Source: Methylorubrum extorquens
GTDB taxonomy: Bacteria > Pseudomonadota > Alphaproteobacteria > Rhizobiales > Beijerinckiaceae
DNA: 64,000 nt
NCBI RefSeq assembly: GCF_024169925.1
Contig: NZ_JALJXF010000001.1
Location: 4,621,001-4,685,000 of the forward strand
Reading direction: 5' to 3'
Part shown: one piece after another, positions 26,330-34,724 of the stretch
Layout: each line of letters starts with the position of its first letter
Position numbering within the stretch: the stretch's first letter is position 1
The notes under the pieces: generated by a model
The model's database searches: none
What the model saw: the letters and a program-made list of their open reading frames with translations, nothing else
What the model was told of the DNA's origin: nothing
Translations under genes and position numbers: made by a program

Positions 26330-26731
26330 TCAGACGACGGGCGGGGCGCGGGCGCTCGGGCGCGTGCCGGGCGGCGCGCGGGGGAGGGCGACGATCTCGG
26401 GGCCCCACGCGACCGGGGCGATCCGCTCCCGCGGCCACGCGACGACGGCGTGGGCGGGTTGCGGCGCGTCGAGGCTCGGCAGGGTGTGTGCGGCTTGGCA
26501 GCAGGGCAGGTGCCCGTGCCCCGGATGCGACTTCACGGGGCCGTCAGCCTCGCCTGCATCGGGGGCGCAGAGGATGTGGACGAAACCGTTCTGCGGGGCG
26601 AGGCTGCCGGCAAGCGCGGCTCCGCCCAAGACGACCTGCAGGGCGAACGCGTAGAGCGCGGCCACGGCGATGACCGCGCGGCACACGGACCATCCCGGCA
26701 AGCGCCCTCGCATGGCGCCAGCTATGGCCAA
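26330..26731 (-). CDS. DUF2946 family protein
   Basis: The 133-residue protein has an N-terminal membrane helix (about residues 18-43), then a short periplasmic part with HILCAPDAG and a His/Cys cluster (HPGHGHLPCCQAAH), the DUF2946 pattern, followed by a Pro/Arg-rich tail. The spaced Cys and His residues suit metal binding. It lies 42 bases upstream of the TonB receptor start in the same direction. The family commonly accompanies copper-linked TonB receptors and PCu(A)C proteins. ATG 26713 is an alternative start. Confidence 0.7.
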   Translation of the reverse strand: MAIAGAMRGRLPGWSVCRAVIAVAALYAFALQVVLGGAALAGSLAPQNGFVHILCAPDAGEADGPVKSHPGHGHLPCCQAAHTLPSLDAPQPAHAVVAWPRERIAPVAWGPEIVALPRAPPGTRPSARAPPVV

Positions 26732-26827
26732 GCTTACCCGGACGTCAACGGAGGCGCGATCGGGAGAGCCCTGTTTTCTGCTGCGGCGGCCGCAGAACGG
26801 AAGATCGGCCCCCGCCAGTCGAAATAC

Positions 26828-27475
26828 TCAGGTGTCGCGGCCGTCGGAGACCAGCTTTCGCAACTGCTTGAGGGCGAGGGCGTGCCCCGCGTTCAGATCG
26901 AGCGGTCCGGCAAAGCCCCCGTCGCGGTCCATCATGTAGACCATCAGCGTGTGCTCCAGGGTGTAGTCGCCCCCCGGCAGCGGCACCCGCTTCATGGAGG
27001 CCCGGTAGTCGCGCGCCACCCGCTCGATCTGCTGCGGCGTGCCGGTCAATCCCGTGATCCGGTCGGTGAAAGAGGCCATGTATTCGCGCATCACCGCCTG
27101 CGTGTCCCGCTCGGGGTCGAGGGTGATGTAATAGGCCTGGATGTCACCGCCCTGGGCGCCGAACGCGTCGAGTAGCGTGCCGAGGTCGGCCAGCGTCGTC
27201 GGGCAGACGTTCGGGCATTGGGTGAAGCCGAAGAAGACGAGGAAGGGCTTGCCCTTCAGCGCCTGCGAATCGACGGTGCCGCCCTTCGAGGATTCGAGCC
27301 GGAACGGGCCGCCGACCACCGACAGGGCGGAGGGCCTGTCCCCCCGCGGCAGGAAGGCCACCGTCGCCCCCACGATGCCGACGAGGGCGAGCGCGAAGGC
27401 GGCGAGGATCAGTGTGCTCCCCCGCTGCGAGGCGGGGGAAGCCGTGCGGGGCTTGGGCCGGGGTTCAGTGGCCAT
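26828..27475 (-). CDS. SCO family copper chaperone
   Basis: The 215-residue protein is anchored by an N-terminal helix (about residues 20-42) and carries a thioredoxin-like domain with the copper-binding CPNVC motif (Cys87, Cys91) and the conserved His175 in TLEHTLMVY. SCO proteins deliver copper to the CuA site of cytochrome oxidase or act as thiol reductants for it in the periplasm. It overlaps the 3' end of the PCu(A)C gene by 11 bases (17 if ATG 27481 is used), so the two are coupled; the two families are known to act together in CuA assembly. Confidence 0.9.
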   Translation of the reverse strand: MATEPRPKPRTASPASQRGSTLILAAFALALVGIVGATVAFLPRGDRPSALSVVGGPFRLESSKGGTVDSQALKGKPFLVFFGFTQCPNVCPTTLADLGTLLDAFGAQGGDIQAYYITLDPERDTQAVMREYMASFTDRITGLTGTPQQIERVARDYRASMKRVPLPGGDYTLEHTLMVYMMDRDGGFAGPLDLNAGHALALKQLRKLVSDGRDT

Positions 27476-27989
27476 GGTCATGTCCCGCGTGGTCGTGCGC
27501 CTCGGGCCCCTTCTCGGATCCTTTCTCTGGCGCCTTGGCAGCAAGGCTCTCCACGGCGAACTCGACCGGAACGCTGCCGGCCCGCTCGAAGCGCAGGGTC
27601 CCCTTCACACGCTCGCCCTTCTTCAGCGGCGTCTTCAGGTCGAGGAACATCAGGTGATGGCCGCTGGGGGCGAGCGTCACCGTCTGGCCGGGCGGGATCG
27701 CCAAGCCGTCGGCGAGCGGCGCCATCTTCATCACACCGCCCTCCATCGACATCGTGTGCAGCTCCCCGCGCCCGGCCGTCTCGACCGCGCCGCCGGTGAG
27801 CCGGTCGGGCTCGGTGCCGGTATTCGTGACCGTGAGATAGCCGGCCGCGACCCGCGCGCCGCCGGGCGTCGCCCGTGACCAGGGATGGCCGATCTTGAGC
27901 GGGCCGGCTTTGTAGTCGTGGGCGTGGACCGGGTTCGTTGCAGCGAGGCCGAGAGCAAGGAGGGCGGCCGGGACAGCGTGAAGGCGCAT
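27465..27989 (-). CDS. Periplasmic copper chaperone PCu(A)C
   Basis: The 174-residue secreted protein has a signal peptide (residues 1-23, VHAH) and the PCu(A)C copper site: His78, Met89, His112 and Met114 in ELHTMSMEGGVMKM and HHLMF. The C-terminus ends in a His-rich tail (HDHAGHDHGH), a second likely copper site found in some members. The family transfers Cu(I) to cytochrome oxidase, often with SCO. The ATG at 27989 starts at the signal peptide; the open frame upstream is not needed. Confidence 0.9.
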   Translation of the reverse strand: MRLHAVPAALLALGLAATNPVHAHDYKAGPLKIGHPWSRATPGGARVAAGYLTVTNTGTEPDRLTGGAVETAGRGELHTMSMEGGVMKMAPLADGLAIPPGQTVTLAPSGHHLMFLDLKTPLKKGERVKGTLRFERAGSVPVEFAVESLAAKAPEKGSEKGPEAHDHAGHDHGH

Positions 27990-28102
27990 GATCGTGTCTC
28001 CGTTCGGAGCGGAAAGGGGGAGGGCGCGGGCCTCGAGCCTCGAACGCCGCATGTGGCGGCGATTCTCCCGTAAGGCTCTTGCCCGCGCGGCGGTGTCGCC
28101 GG

Positions 28103-29164
28103 TCAGTGGTGGTGCTTGTGGCCGTCGGCCTCGGGTGCGGCGCCGCCGGGTCCTTGCGCGCCTGGTCCTTGCGCGCCGATCGGTGCCACGGTGAAGGTAA
28201 CCGGCACCGTCCCGGCCCGTTCGAAGGTCAGCGTGCCCGCGACGGTCTCACCCGCCTTCAGCCCGTCCTTCAGGTCGAGGAACATCAGGTGGTAGCCGCC
28301 GGGCTTGAGCGCGACGCCGGCCCCCGGTGCGAGGGCGAGGCCGCCCTCGACGGGGGCCATCTTCATCACGCCGCCCTCCGTCGTCATCGAGTGGATCTCC
28401 GCCCGGCCCGCCTGGGGGATGGCGGCGCCGGTCAGCCGGTCGGGCTCGGTGCCGGTGTTGCGCAGGGTCACGTAGCCGCCGGCGACCCGCGCGCCGCCCG
28501 GCGTTGCCCGCAGCCAAGGGGTCTCGATCGCGATCGCTCCGGCCTTCGCGGCGGCGGTAGCCGGAGCCTGCGCCGCCGTTGCCTGGGCGGCCGTTCCCTG
28601 GGCCGCCGTGCCTCGGGCAGCGACGATCCGCACCGTCGGGGCCGGTGCCTTGAGGGCTTGCGCGCTCCCGTTCTCGGCCGGGACCTCGCTCCAGCGGTAG
28701 CTGCCCTCGGTGCAGTCCTGCTCGACGGGGAAGGTGATCGTCGCACCCGGGGCGAAGGCGTCGGAAATCCGGGCAAAGAACGTGAACTCGTCGATCTGCT
28801 CGTCCGGCAGGCTGCCGCCGCTCCACGTGATCCGGGTCACGCCCTCCGAGACCTGCCCGTGGAAGGACGGGTAGGACCGGGCATAGGCCGACTTGACGGT
28901 TTCGATCGTCCAGCCGGGCTTCGGCATCGGCTTGGCCCCGGTCACACCCTCGGGGATGGTGACGCTGACGCGGGTGGTCGGCCGGCCGTCGCAGCCGTGC
29001 ATGATCTGGACGACACCGCGATAGGCGGCGTTGGGCGTGGCCTCCTTGCGCTCCAGCACGGCGTGGGCCGAGGCGGGCGAGACGAGGCCAAGGACGGCGC
29101 CTGGGCCGATCAGGACGAGCGGCAGGGCGGCGCGAAGAGGGGCGCTGAGGCAGAAGCGGGGCAT
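28103..29164 (-). CDS. YcnI (DUF1775) - PCu(A)C fusion protein
   Basis: The 353-residue protein joins two copper-binding modules. After a signal peptide ending in ASA, the mature chain begins HAVLERKEA, whose N-terminal His is a Cu(II) ligand in YcnI, and the YcnI domain runs to about residue 170 with conserved Trp in ITWSGGSLPDEQ. An Ala/Gln/Thr linker follows, then a PCu(A)C domain (about 205-330) with EIHSMTTEGGVMKM and YHLMFLDL. The tail is HKHHH. The PCu(A)C part is clearly related to the neighbouring gene (IETPWLRATPGGARVAGGYV versus IGHPWSRATPGGARVAAGYL), so it probably arose by duplication and fusion. ATG 29188 would add eight residues. Confidence 0.88.
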   Translation of the reverse strand: MPRFCLSAPLRAALPLVLIGPGAVLGLVSPASAHAVLERKEATPNAAYRGVVQIMHGCDGRPTTRVSVTIPEGVTGAKPMPKPGWTIETVKSAYARSYPSFHGQVSEGVTRITWSGGSLPDEQIDEFTFFARISDAFAPGATITFPVEQDCTEGSYRWSEVPAENGSAQALKAPAPTVRIVAARGTAAQGTAAQATAAQAPATAAAKAGAIAIETPWLRATPGGARVAGGYVTLRNTGTEPDRLTGAAIPQAGRAEIHSMTTEGGVMKMAPVEGGLALAPGAGVALKPGGYHLMFLDLKDGLKAGETVAGTLTFERAGTVPVTFTVAPIGAQGPGAQGPGGAAPEADGHKHHH

Positions 29165-29213
29165 GGGACGGTTCCGATTGTCTGACATCGAAGGATCGCG
29201 GGGATCGGGCGGG

Positions 29214-29615
29214 TCAGGCAGCCGGCGGGGCTCGGGCGTGGGCGAGGGTGAAGGGCGGCGGACGGGCGGCCCGGCGCTGGACCCCGGACCAGCCTGCGCG
29301 GGCAGCGTCCCGCTCGGGCCGCGCGGCCTCGGCGGAGACGGGAGGCGGGAGCGTGGCGGCCGGCGCGTGATGCGCGGCGGTGCAGCAGCCGGCGTAGCGC
29401 GAATCCGGGGCCGGAAGCCCGTCCTTCGCCGCCTCGGCGGAGACGGTTCCGTCCGCGATCGGTTGGCAGAGGACGGCGGGGGCCCCCGCGACGGGAAGGG
29501 CCGCGATGCCGCCGAGCAGGGCCTGGAGCACCAGCGCGTAGAGGGCGGCCACGGCGGTCAGCCCGCGCAGGACGCGCGGCGCTCCTCCGGTCCGGTCGCG
29601 GCGTGGGCTCGGCAT
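29214..29615 (-). CDS. DUF2946 family protein, second copy
   Basis: The 133-residue protein has a membrane helix (about residues 16-42), a periplasmic segment with AVLCQPIADG and YAGCCTAAHHAP, and a Pro/Ala/Arg-rich tail, the same layout as the DUF2946 gene at 26330-26731. It is the first gene of the copper cluster on this strand, 49 bases upstream of the YcnI fusion. The CC...HH arrangement suits metal binding, but the role of the family is not established. Confidence 0.65.
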   Translation of the reverse strand: MPSPRRDRTGGAPRVLRGLTAVAALYALVLQALLGGIAALPVAGAPAVLCQPIADGTVSAEAAKDGLPAPDSRYAGCCTAAHHAPAATLPPPVSAEAARPERDAARAGWSGVQRRAARPPPFTLAHARAPPAA

Positions 29616-29899
29616 GGGCACGAGCCTTACGCCGCTTCGCGCCGCTCCGGTAGGGGCCGGGTCGGCGCCATGCCGCCGCGCCCCGGCGAGGCCGCCCGGC
29701 GAGCGGCGCTGGACGCACTGCGTGCGCCCTCACACCCGGACGCCACAATATGGCCCGGAACGGCATGGCTTCTTAACCACGAGACCGCAACAACCGCGGC
29801 ACGAGGACTTGGCCGAGACTTGGTTCTTCGACGCCTCGCGTTCGAACCCTGACTCCCGGCCGGATCCACCGACCGCACCTTCATCCAGAGCCCGGATCG

Positions 29900-31204
29900 A
29901 TGCTGCAGAGCGCGCGCCACCCCCACTCCCGCCCCCTCGCTGCCGCCCTCGTGGCGGCAACGGTGCTCGCCGGCCCGGCGCTCGCCCGCGAGGGCGGCTT
30001 CGCCCAGGCCGAGTGGGCGCAGGACTATTCCTCGCCCACGACCATGCAGGTGCATCGGTCCTCGACGCCGATCCTCTCGCCCGACACCATCGCGGCGACC
30101 GAGGCGATGGCCGAGAAGTACCGCGCCATCGTCTCCCGCGGCAGCTGGCAGAACGTGACCGGCGCGGCCGGTCTTCGCGTCGGCTCCCGGGGGCCGGCGG
30201 TGGCGGCGGTGCGCCAGCGCCTGATCGTCACCGGCGACCTCGACGCCACGGCCGGCGGTGCAGGCGTCTACGATTCCTACGTCGCGGCCGGCGTGAAGCG
30301 TTTCCAGGCCCGGCACGGCCTGTCGCAGACCGGCCAGATGAGCCCGGCGACCCAGGCCGCGATGAACGTGCCCGCCGAGGTGCGCCTGCGCCAGCTCGAG
30401 ACCAACGTGATCCGCCTGCGCTCCTATTCGGGCGATCTCGGCCGGCGCTTCGTCATCACCAACATCCCCGCCGCCCTGGTGCAGACGGTGGAGAACGGCC
30501 AGGTCGTGACGCTGCACGCCGCCGGCGTCGGCAAGATCGACCGCCAGTCGCCGATCATGAACACCAAGGCGACGCAGATCAATTTCAACCCGACCTGGAC
30601 GGTCCCGGCCTCAATCGTGAGGAAGGACCTGATCCCGAAGATGCAGAAGGATCCGAACTACCTCACGGACAACAAGATCCGCATCCTCTCGGGGGGGCAG
30701 GAGATCTCGCCGCGCTCCGTGAACTGGAACTCGGACGAGGGCACCCGCTACACCTACCGCCAGGATTCCGGCGCCGACTTCAACTCCATGGGCGTGGTGC
30801 GCATCAACATTCCGAACGCGCACGGCGTGTTCATGCACGACACCAATTCCCGTGGCGTGTTCGGCGACGACTTCCGTTTCATCTCCTCGGGCTGCGTGCG
30901 CGTGCAGAACGTGCGCGAGTACATCACGTGGCTCTTGAAGGACACGCCCGGCTGGGACCGGACCCGCGTCGAGCAGGCGGTGGAAAGCGGCCAGCGCATC
31001 GATGCGACGCTGACTCAGCCCGTGCCGGTCTACTGGACATACATCACCGCCTGGGCGACCCCGGACGGCACGGTGCAGTTCCGCGACGACATCTACAAGC
31101 GTGACGGCGTGAATGTGCCCTCCACCATCGAGGCACCGACGCCGGTTGCCAGCGCCGCCTCGACCCGGCCCGAGGTGTACGAGCCGGGCGACGAGGAGAA
31201 CTGA
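29900..31204 (+). CDS. L,D-transpeptidase (YcbB/LdtD type) with peptidoglycan-binding domain
   Basis: The 434-residue periplasmic enzyme has a signal peptide (about residues 1-29), a peptidoglycan-binding domain (about 90-155, LRVGSRGPAVAAVRQRL) and a YkuD catalytic domain. The active-site Cys332 is in SSGCVRV, preceded by the conserved MHDTNSRGVFG. These enzymes make 3-3 cross-links in peptidoglycan or attach proteins to it. The domain order and the insertion between Asn-rich strands resemble YcbB-type enzymes, though this one is shorter. The ATG at 29900 leads straight into the signal. A very long hairpin follows 138 bases past the stop. Confidence 0.92.
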   Translation: MLQSARHPHSRPLAAALVAATVLAGPALAREGGFAQAEWAQDYSSPTTMQVHRSSTPILSPDTIAATEAMAEKYRAIVSRGSWQNVTGAAGLRVGSRGPAVAAVRQRLIVTGDLDATAGGAGVYDSYVAAGVKRFQARHGLSQTGQMSPATQAAMNVPAEVRLRQLETNVIRLRSYSGDLGRRFVITNIPAALVQTVENGQVVTLHAAGVGKIDRQSPIMNTKATQINFNPTWTVPASIVRKDLIPKMQKDPNYLTDNKIRILSGGQEISPRSVNWNSDEGTRYTYRQDSGADFNSMGVVRINIPNAHGVFMHDTNSRGVFGDDFRFISSGCVRVQNVREYITWLLKDTPGWDRTRVEQAVESGQRIDATLTQPVPVYWTYITAWATPDGTVQFRDDIYKRDGVNVPSTIEAPTPVASAASTRPEVYEPGDEEN

Positions 31205-31341
31205 GCCTCCGCTCGTTCAACTCGATTTCTGATACGGTTTCCGCTTGATTCAAGTGGGGGCCGTGTCAGCAAGCCCGCGCGGCGCCTGTGCGACGTCCAA
31301 ATCCGCTATCCCGAAGGGATCAACCGGATTTGGTGTGAGCG

Positions 31342-31392
31342 AACGCGAACAGCCCGGACCGGATCTCGCATCCGGTCCGGGCTGTTCGCGTT
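31342..31392. terminator. 22-bp perfect inverted repeat
   Basis: Positions 31342-31363 pair perfectly with 31371-31392 across a 7-base loop (TCTCGCA); the arms begin AACGCGAACAGCCCGG. It follows the L,D-transpeptidase and precedes the ECF sigma gene on the same strand. There is no long T-run after it. It probably terminates or attenuates transcription, but it could also be a mobile palindromic element. The rest of 31205-31524 holds no supported gene. Confidence 0.6.
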
Positions 31393-31524
31393 TCGAGGCG
31401 GCGGGTGGAGCTCTCGCCGCGAGGCTCCGTGCCCCGAAAACCACCCGGCTTCCAGGTCGCGCGAAATTTTTCAAAAAAAGAACGACGCGCCGGATTAAAG
31501 GCGTGCGCCAGTCGTCAGCAGGTT

Positions 31525-32103
31525 ATGGTGGCCGACAGAATGCGCTCGAAACGCTCCGAAATCGTCGACCTGCTGGTGCCCTTGCGGCGCTACGCCCGGT
31601 CGCTCACGCGGGATTCGCTGAAGGCGGATGACCTCGTCCACGATACCATGGTTCGCGCCCTCGAATCGCGCGCGAACTTGAGACCGGATACCAACCTGCG
31701 CACCTGGATGATGACGGTGCTGCACAACGTCTTCATCGACGAGCAGCGCCGCAAGCGCGTCGAGGCCCGCCACGCCGATGTGCTGGTGCAGCTCTCCGAC
31801 GACGTGGCCCCGCCGGCCCAAGAGGGGCAGGTGCGACTCATGCAGATCCGCAAGGCGTTCGAGGGACTTCCCGAAGAGCAGCGCGCCGCGCTCCATCTCG
31901 TGACCCTCGAAGGCATGGCCTACGCCGACGCAGCAGCCGTGCTCGGTATCCCGATCGGCACCCTGATGTCGCGGCTCGGCCGCGGCCGAGCAGCCCTGCG
32001 CGCCTTCGAGGAAGGCGGCCGCAAGGGCAAGGCCACCGCCGGCTCCTCCGACGATGGCCCAGACCGTGGACGCGCACATCTGCGCGTCGTCGGTGGGAAT
32101 TGA
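31525..32103 (+). CDS. ECF-type RNA polymerase sigma factor
   Basis: The 193-residue protein has sigma region 2 (LVPLRRYARSLTRDSLKADDLVHDTM, with the DDLV contact to core polymerase, and LRTWMMTVLHNVFID) and region 4 (LPEEQRAALHLVTLEGMAYADAA with GIPIGTLMSRLGRGR as the -35-binding helix). There is no extra N- or C-terminal regulatory domain. A membrane anti-sigma factor follows 54 bases downstream, so activity is probably controlled by envelope signals. ATG 31525 has AGCAGG just upstream. EcfG was considered, but no phyR or nepR is adjacent. Confidence 0.88.
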   Translation: MVADRMRSKRSEIVDLLVPLRRYARSLTRDSLKADDLVHDTMVRALESRANLRPDTNLRTWMMTVLHNVFIDEQRRKRVEARHADVLVQLSDDVAPPAQEGQVRLMQIRKAFEGLPEEQRAALHLVTLEGMAYADAAAVLGIPIGTLMSRLGRGRAALRAFEEGGRKGKATAGSSDDGPDRGRAHLRVVGGN

Positions 32104-32157
32104 TGACCCTGTTGAGCCGTTAACAACAACGACACCGGGAAACGAAGAGGTTCGACG

Positions 32158-32958
32158 GTGGGCAAGCAGGGCAGTCGGAGTGGGCTGATGGTTGATCCGG
32201 TTACGGAAGCCGAACTCATCGCGTATGTCGATGGCGAACTCGAGCCGATGCGTCGCGTCGAGGTCGAGGCACATCTCGCGCGCAATCCCCAGGATGCGCT
32301 GCAGGTCATGGCCGACCTGCGCGACCGCGACGCCCTGCGCGAAGCCTTCCTGCCGGTGCCGAGCTTGCCGCCGGAGCGGCTGCGCTCCAGCGCTCGCCGG
32401 ATCGACCGCGCCTTCGCGTGGCAGCGGGTTCGTTCCCGCCTGCGCCGGGCGGCGGCGGTCGTGGTCCTGGTCGGTGCGGGCTGGCTCGCCCATACCGAGA
32501 GCGGCAGCTTCGGCGTTCCCGGCTCCTTCGCCTCGCCGATCGATCCGTCCCTGGCCGAAGAGGCGAAGCAGGCCCGCGAGGCCGTGCAGATCCGCGCCCG
32601 CACGACCAGCCAGCCCATGGTCTCGGCCTACGACCCGGCCGACCTCGAAGCTGCGACCGGTGTCGACCTGCCGCCCCTGCCGAAAGGCTGGACCGTTCGT
32701 GACGTGCAGATCTTCCCGAGCCGGAACGGGACCGGAATCGAGGTCTCGATCCAGTCGGCCGAGATCGGCGAACTCGCCCTGTTCGCCAAGCACAGCAGCG
32801 GAGCGCCCCTATCCGAAGGGACGGAGCCGGTTGCACGCTCGAGCGACGGAACGACCGCCTACTGGCGGACCGGCGGCACGGCCTACGCCCTGAGCGGATC
32901 GCACGACAACCCGGCCCTGCACGCTGCCGCGGCACGTCTTGCCACGATTCGGAAGTAG
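32158..32958 (+). CDS. Membrane anti-sigma factor
   Basis: The 266-residue protein has a cytoplasmic N-terminal anti-sigma domain (ELIAYVDGELEPMRRVEVEAHLA, the usual sequence of this group but without the HxxxCxxC zinc ligands), a membrane helix near residues 98-112 (AAVVVLVGAGWLA) and a periplasmic domain of about 150 residues. It should sequester the ECF sigma factor encoded just upstream and release it on an envelope signal. The GTG at 32158 has AAGAGG upstream; the ATG at 32188, with GGAG upstream, is equally plausible. Confidence 0.8.
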   Translation: MGKQGSRSGLMVDPVTEAELIAYVDGELEPMRRVEVEAHLARNPQDALQVMADLRDRDALREAFLPVPSLPPERLRSSARRIDRAFAWQRVRSRLRRAAAVVVLVGAGWLAHTESGSFGVPGSFASPIDPSLAEEAKQAREAVQIRARTTSQPMVSAYDPADLEAATGVDLPPLPKGWTVRDVQIFPSRNGTGIEVSIQSAEIGELALFAKHSSGAPLSEGTEPVARSSDGTTAYWRTGGTAYALSGSHDNPALHAAAARLATIRK

Positions 32959-33014
32959 GGACTGCCCGAACGCGGCCGTCGAGTTCCTCGATGGCGAGCG
33001 ACCTTAGAATCAGC

Positions 33015-33066
33015 GCCGAGTGTTCCGTCTTGGATTGATCCAGGCCGAGACACTCGGCTTTCTTTT
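33015..33066 (+). terminator. Rho-independent terminator
   Basis: GCCGAGTGT at 33015-33023 pairs with ACACTCGGC at 33050-33058 and is followed by TTTCTTTT on the plus strand, ending the ECF sigma/anti-sigma operon. Nothing else is seen in 32959-33259 apart from a G-run near 33087. Confidence 0.7.
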
Positions 33067-33259
33067 GGCTGTGGCAGCCGCATTGGGGGGGGGCTGGCCC
33101 ATGCCCCCGAGGCGAGCCTCCTCCCGCGTGAGAGGCCGGCCGCTGGTGCTGTGACCCCAATCGATCGCCGGGAGTGTTCCGGTGCAGCGTTCGCCGCACG
33201 ACCGGCTTGGTGATCGCGCTGATGCCTGTCCCAGGCGCGATGGGTCGGCGATAAGGCGT

Positions 33260-34153
33260 TCAGGTGGTTGCGAGCAGCCTTGCCGTGCGCTGCTGTCGCC
33301 TCAGGACTCCGCGCAGATGAGCGATGGCGCCCTCCTGCATGCCGCGTAACCTCTCCGGATCCGACTCGGCATCGCGGCGCATCGAGACGTAGAATTCGAA
33401 CCCGCCCGGCTCCGTCGCGGCGATCTGATTCAGCACAAAGGGGAACAGACCGAGGCGCGCTGCCGCCTCGATGGCGTCGAGGAAGGAGAAGGGCGTGAAC
33501 ACCCAGCAATGACACGTCTGATAGCGGCCTGACGCAAGGGCTTCGCCGGCCTGCTTGTAGGCCAACGCCAGCGCAGCTTCGCCGCACAGCCGCGACGCCC
33601 GCGTCGGGTCCTCGCCCGCCCAGATTTCGCCGGGTTCGACGGCGCGTGCCTCGTAGGTGTGGGCGAAGATTTGGCGAAGACTCGGCCGTATGTAGCCCAG
33701 CAGATCCGCCTCAATCAGCTCGGCGACAGTGCTGTTGGCGCGGCCTGCATCGAACATGAAGCGCCGATCGGGCAGGGAAAGGTTGAGAACCCCGCCCGGC
33801 CTCAAAACGGCGTGGATGCCACGAAACCACCCGAGCAGGTTCGGTACGTACTGCGCGACCTGCGCGGCGATGGCGAAGTCGAGCCCCTCCTGCCCGATTG
33901 CTTCTACCAGTGAGCCCGAGCCTGCCCAGGCATAGTCGATCGGAACGGCATCCGGCAGCTCGGCCTGGGCGTCGGTGGCGTGATCGACGTACGCGACGCG
34001 GATGCCCGTGGGGAGCGCCGTCGGATTGTTCGCCGGTCCGAACTCGATGCCCCGTGCCTCGGGCAGCGGAACGTCGTGCGTGAGGCGGGCGAGGCGCCGG
34101 TCCATGGAACGATGGCTTAGGAACGCGTCCAGCGACAGGGAACCGGAATGCAT
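33260..34153 (-). CDS. SAM-dependent methyltransferase, class I
   Basis: The 297-residue protein shows a class I methyltransferase pattern: GIEFGPANNP near residue 35 as motif I, VAYVDHATDAQAEL as motif II, and HAVLRPGGVLNLSLPDRRFMFD as the post-motif strand. The first motif (EFGPANNP) is of the kind found in methyltransferases encoded in polysaccharide clusters, where they modify sugars or cap chains. It lies divergent from a large double glycosyltransferase gene, which supports that setting. No signal peptide is present. The substrate is unknown. Confidence 0.8.
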   Translation of the reverse strand: MHSGSLSLDAFLSHRSMDRRLARLTHDVPLPEARGIEFGPANNPTALPTGIRVAYVDHATDAQAELPDAVPIDYAWAGSGSLVEAIGQEGLDFAIAAQVAQYVPNLLGWFRGIHAVLRPGGVLNLSLPDRRFMFDAGRANSTVAELIEADLLGYIRPSLRQIFAHTYEARAVEPGEIWAGEDPTRASRLCGEAALALAYKQAGEALASGRYQTCHCWVFTPFSFLDAIEAAARLGLFPFVLNQIAATEPGGFEFYVSMRRDAESDPERLRGMQEGAIAHLRGVLRRQQRTARLLATT

Positions 34154-34724
34154 GCCGTGGACGCCTCGCCTTTCAATCGATGGAACGGCCCGACGTTACC
34201 CGCCACGCCGACGCATGTGCAATCATTTGATGAAGGGCATCGCGAGCCTGGATGCCCAATCTCGTCTCCCGGTGGCAGGCCGTGCGCGCGGTTGAAGATC
34301 TACGCGAGCCGCTCGAGGCAAGATAGAGTTGCTGCGGGTTTCGGCAGCCTGCCTCATCGGTGGAAACAAGGGGGGGCTGTCCACGCCGTATCCGTCGGTA
34401 CCGGGTGGCGGACCTGGGATGCGAGGAGAGGATTGCTCATGCTCGACCCTCCGGCTACTGCTGCGTTTGGTGCAGTGCGTGAGGCAGCATGCGGGGCCCG
34501 GCAATCCGACGTGGACGTCATGCAGAGCGGTATGGGCCAAGCGCCGAACTCCTCTCCGGTGGGCGGCCCTGCATCCTTGCCTGCAGTCTCGAATGACGCC
34601 GCAATCGATCTGATCGCCAGGTTTTTGCCTCTGCGCCGCTGCACTGCCAGAGGCCGGTTTTGCAGCCGAATCGCCATTCCGTCTTGGGCGATTGAATTGA
34701 TGCCGGCCCGCAGATGCTGAGGCT
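34154..34724. other. Non-coding stretch between methyltransferase and glycosyltransferase genes
   Basis: About 570 bases with several short overlapping frames, none with convincing coding character. It should hold the divergent promoters of the two flanking genes. No hairpin or repeat stood out. Confidence 0.45.

Noticed and set aside
31525..32103. EcfG general-stress sigma factor
   Set aside because: A membrane anti-sigma factor follows and no phyR or nepR is adjacent; the gene is kept as a generic ECF sigma factor.
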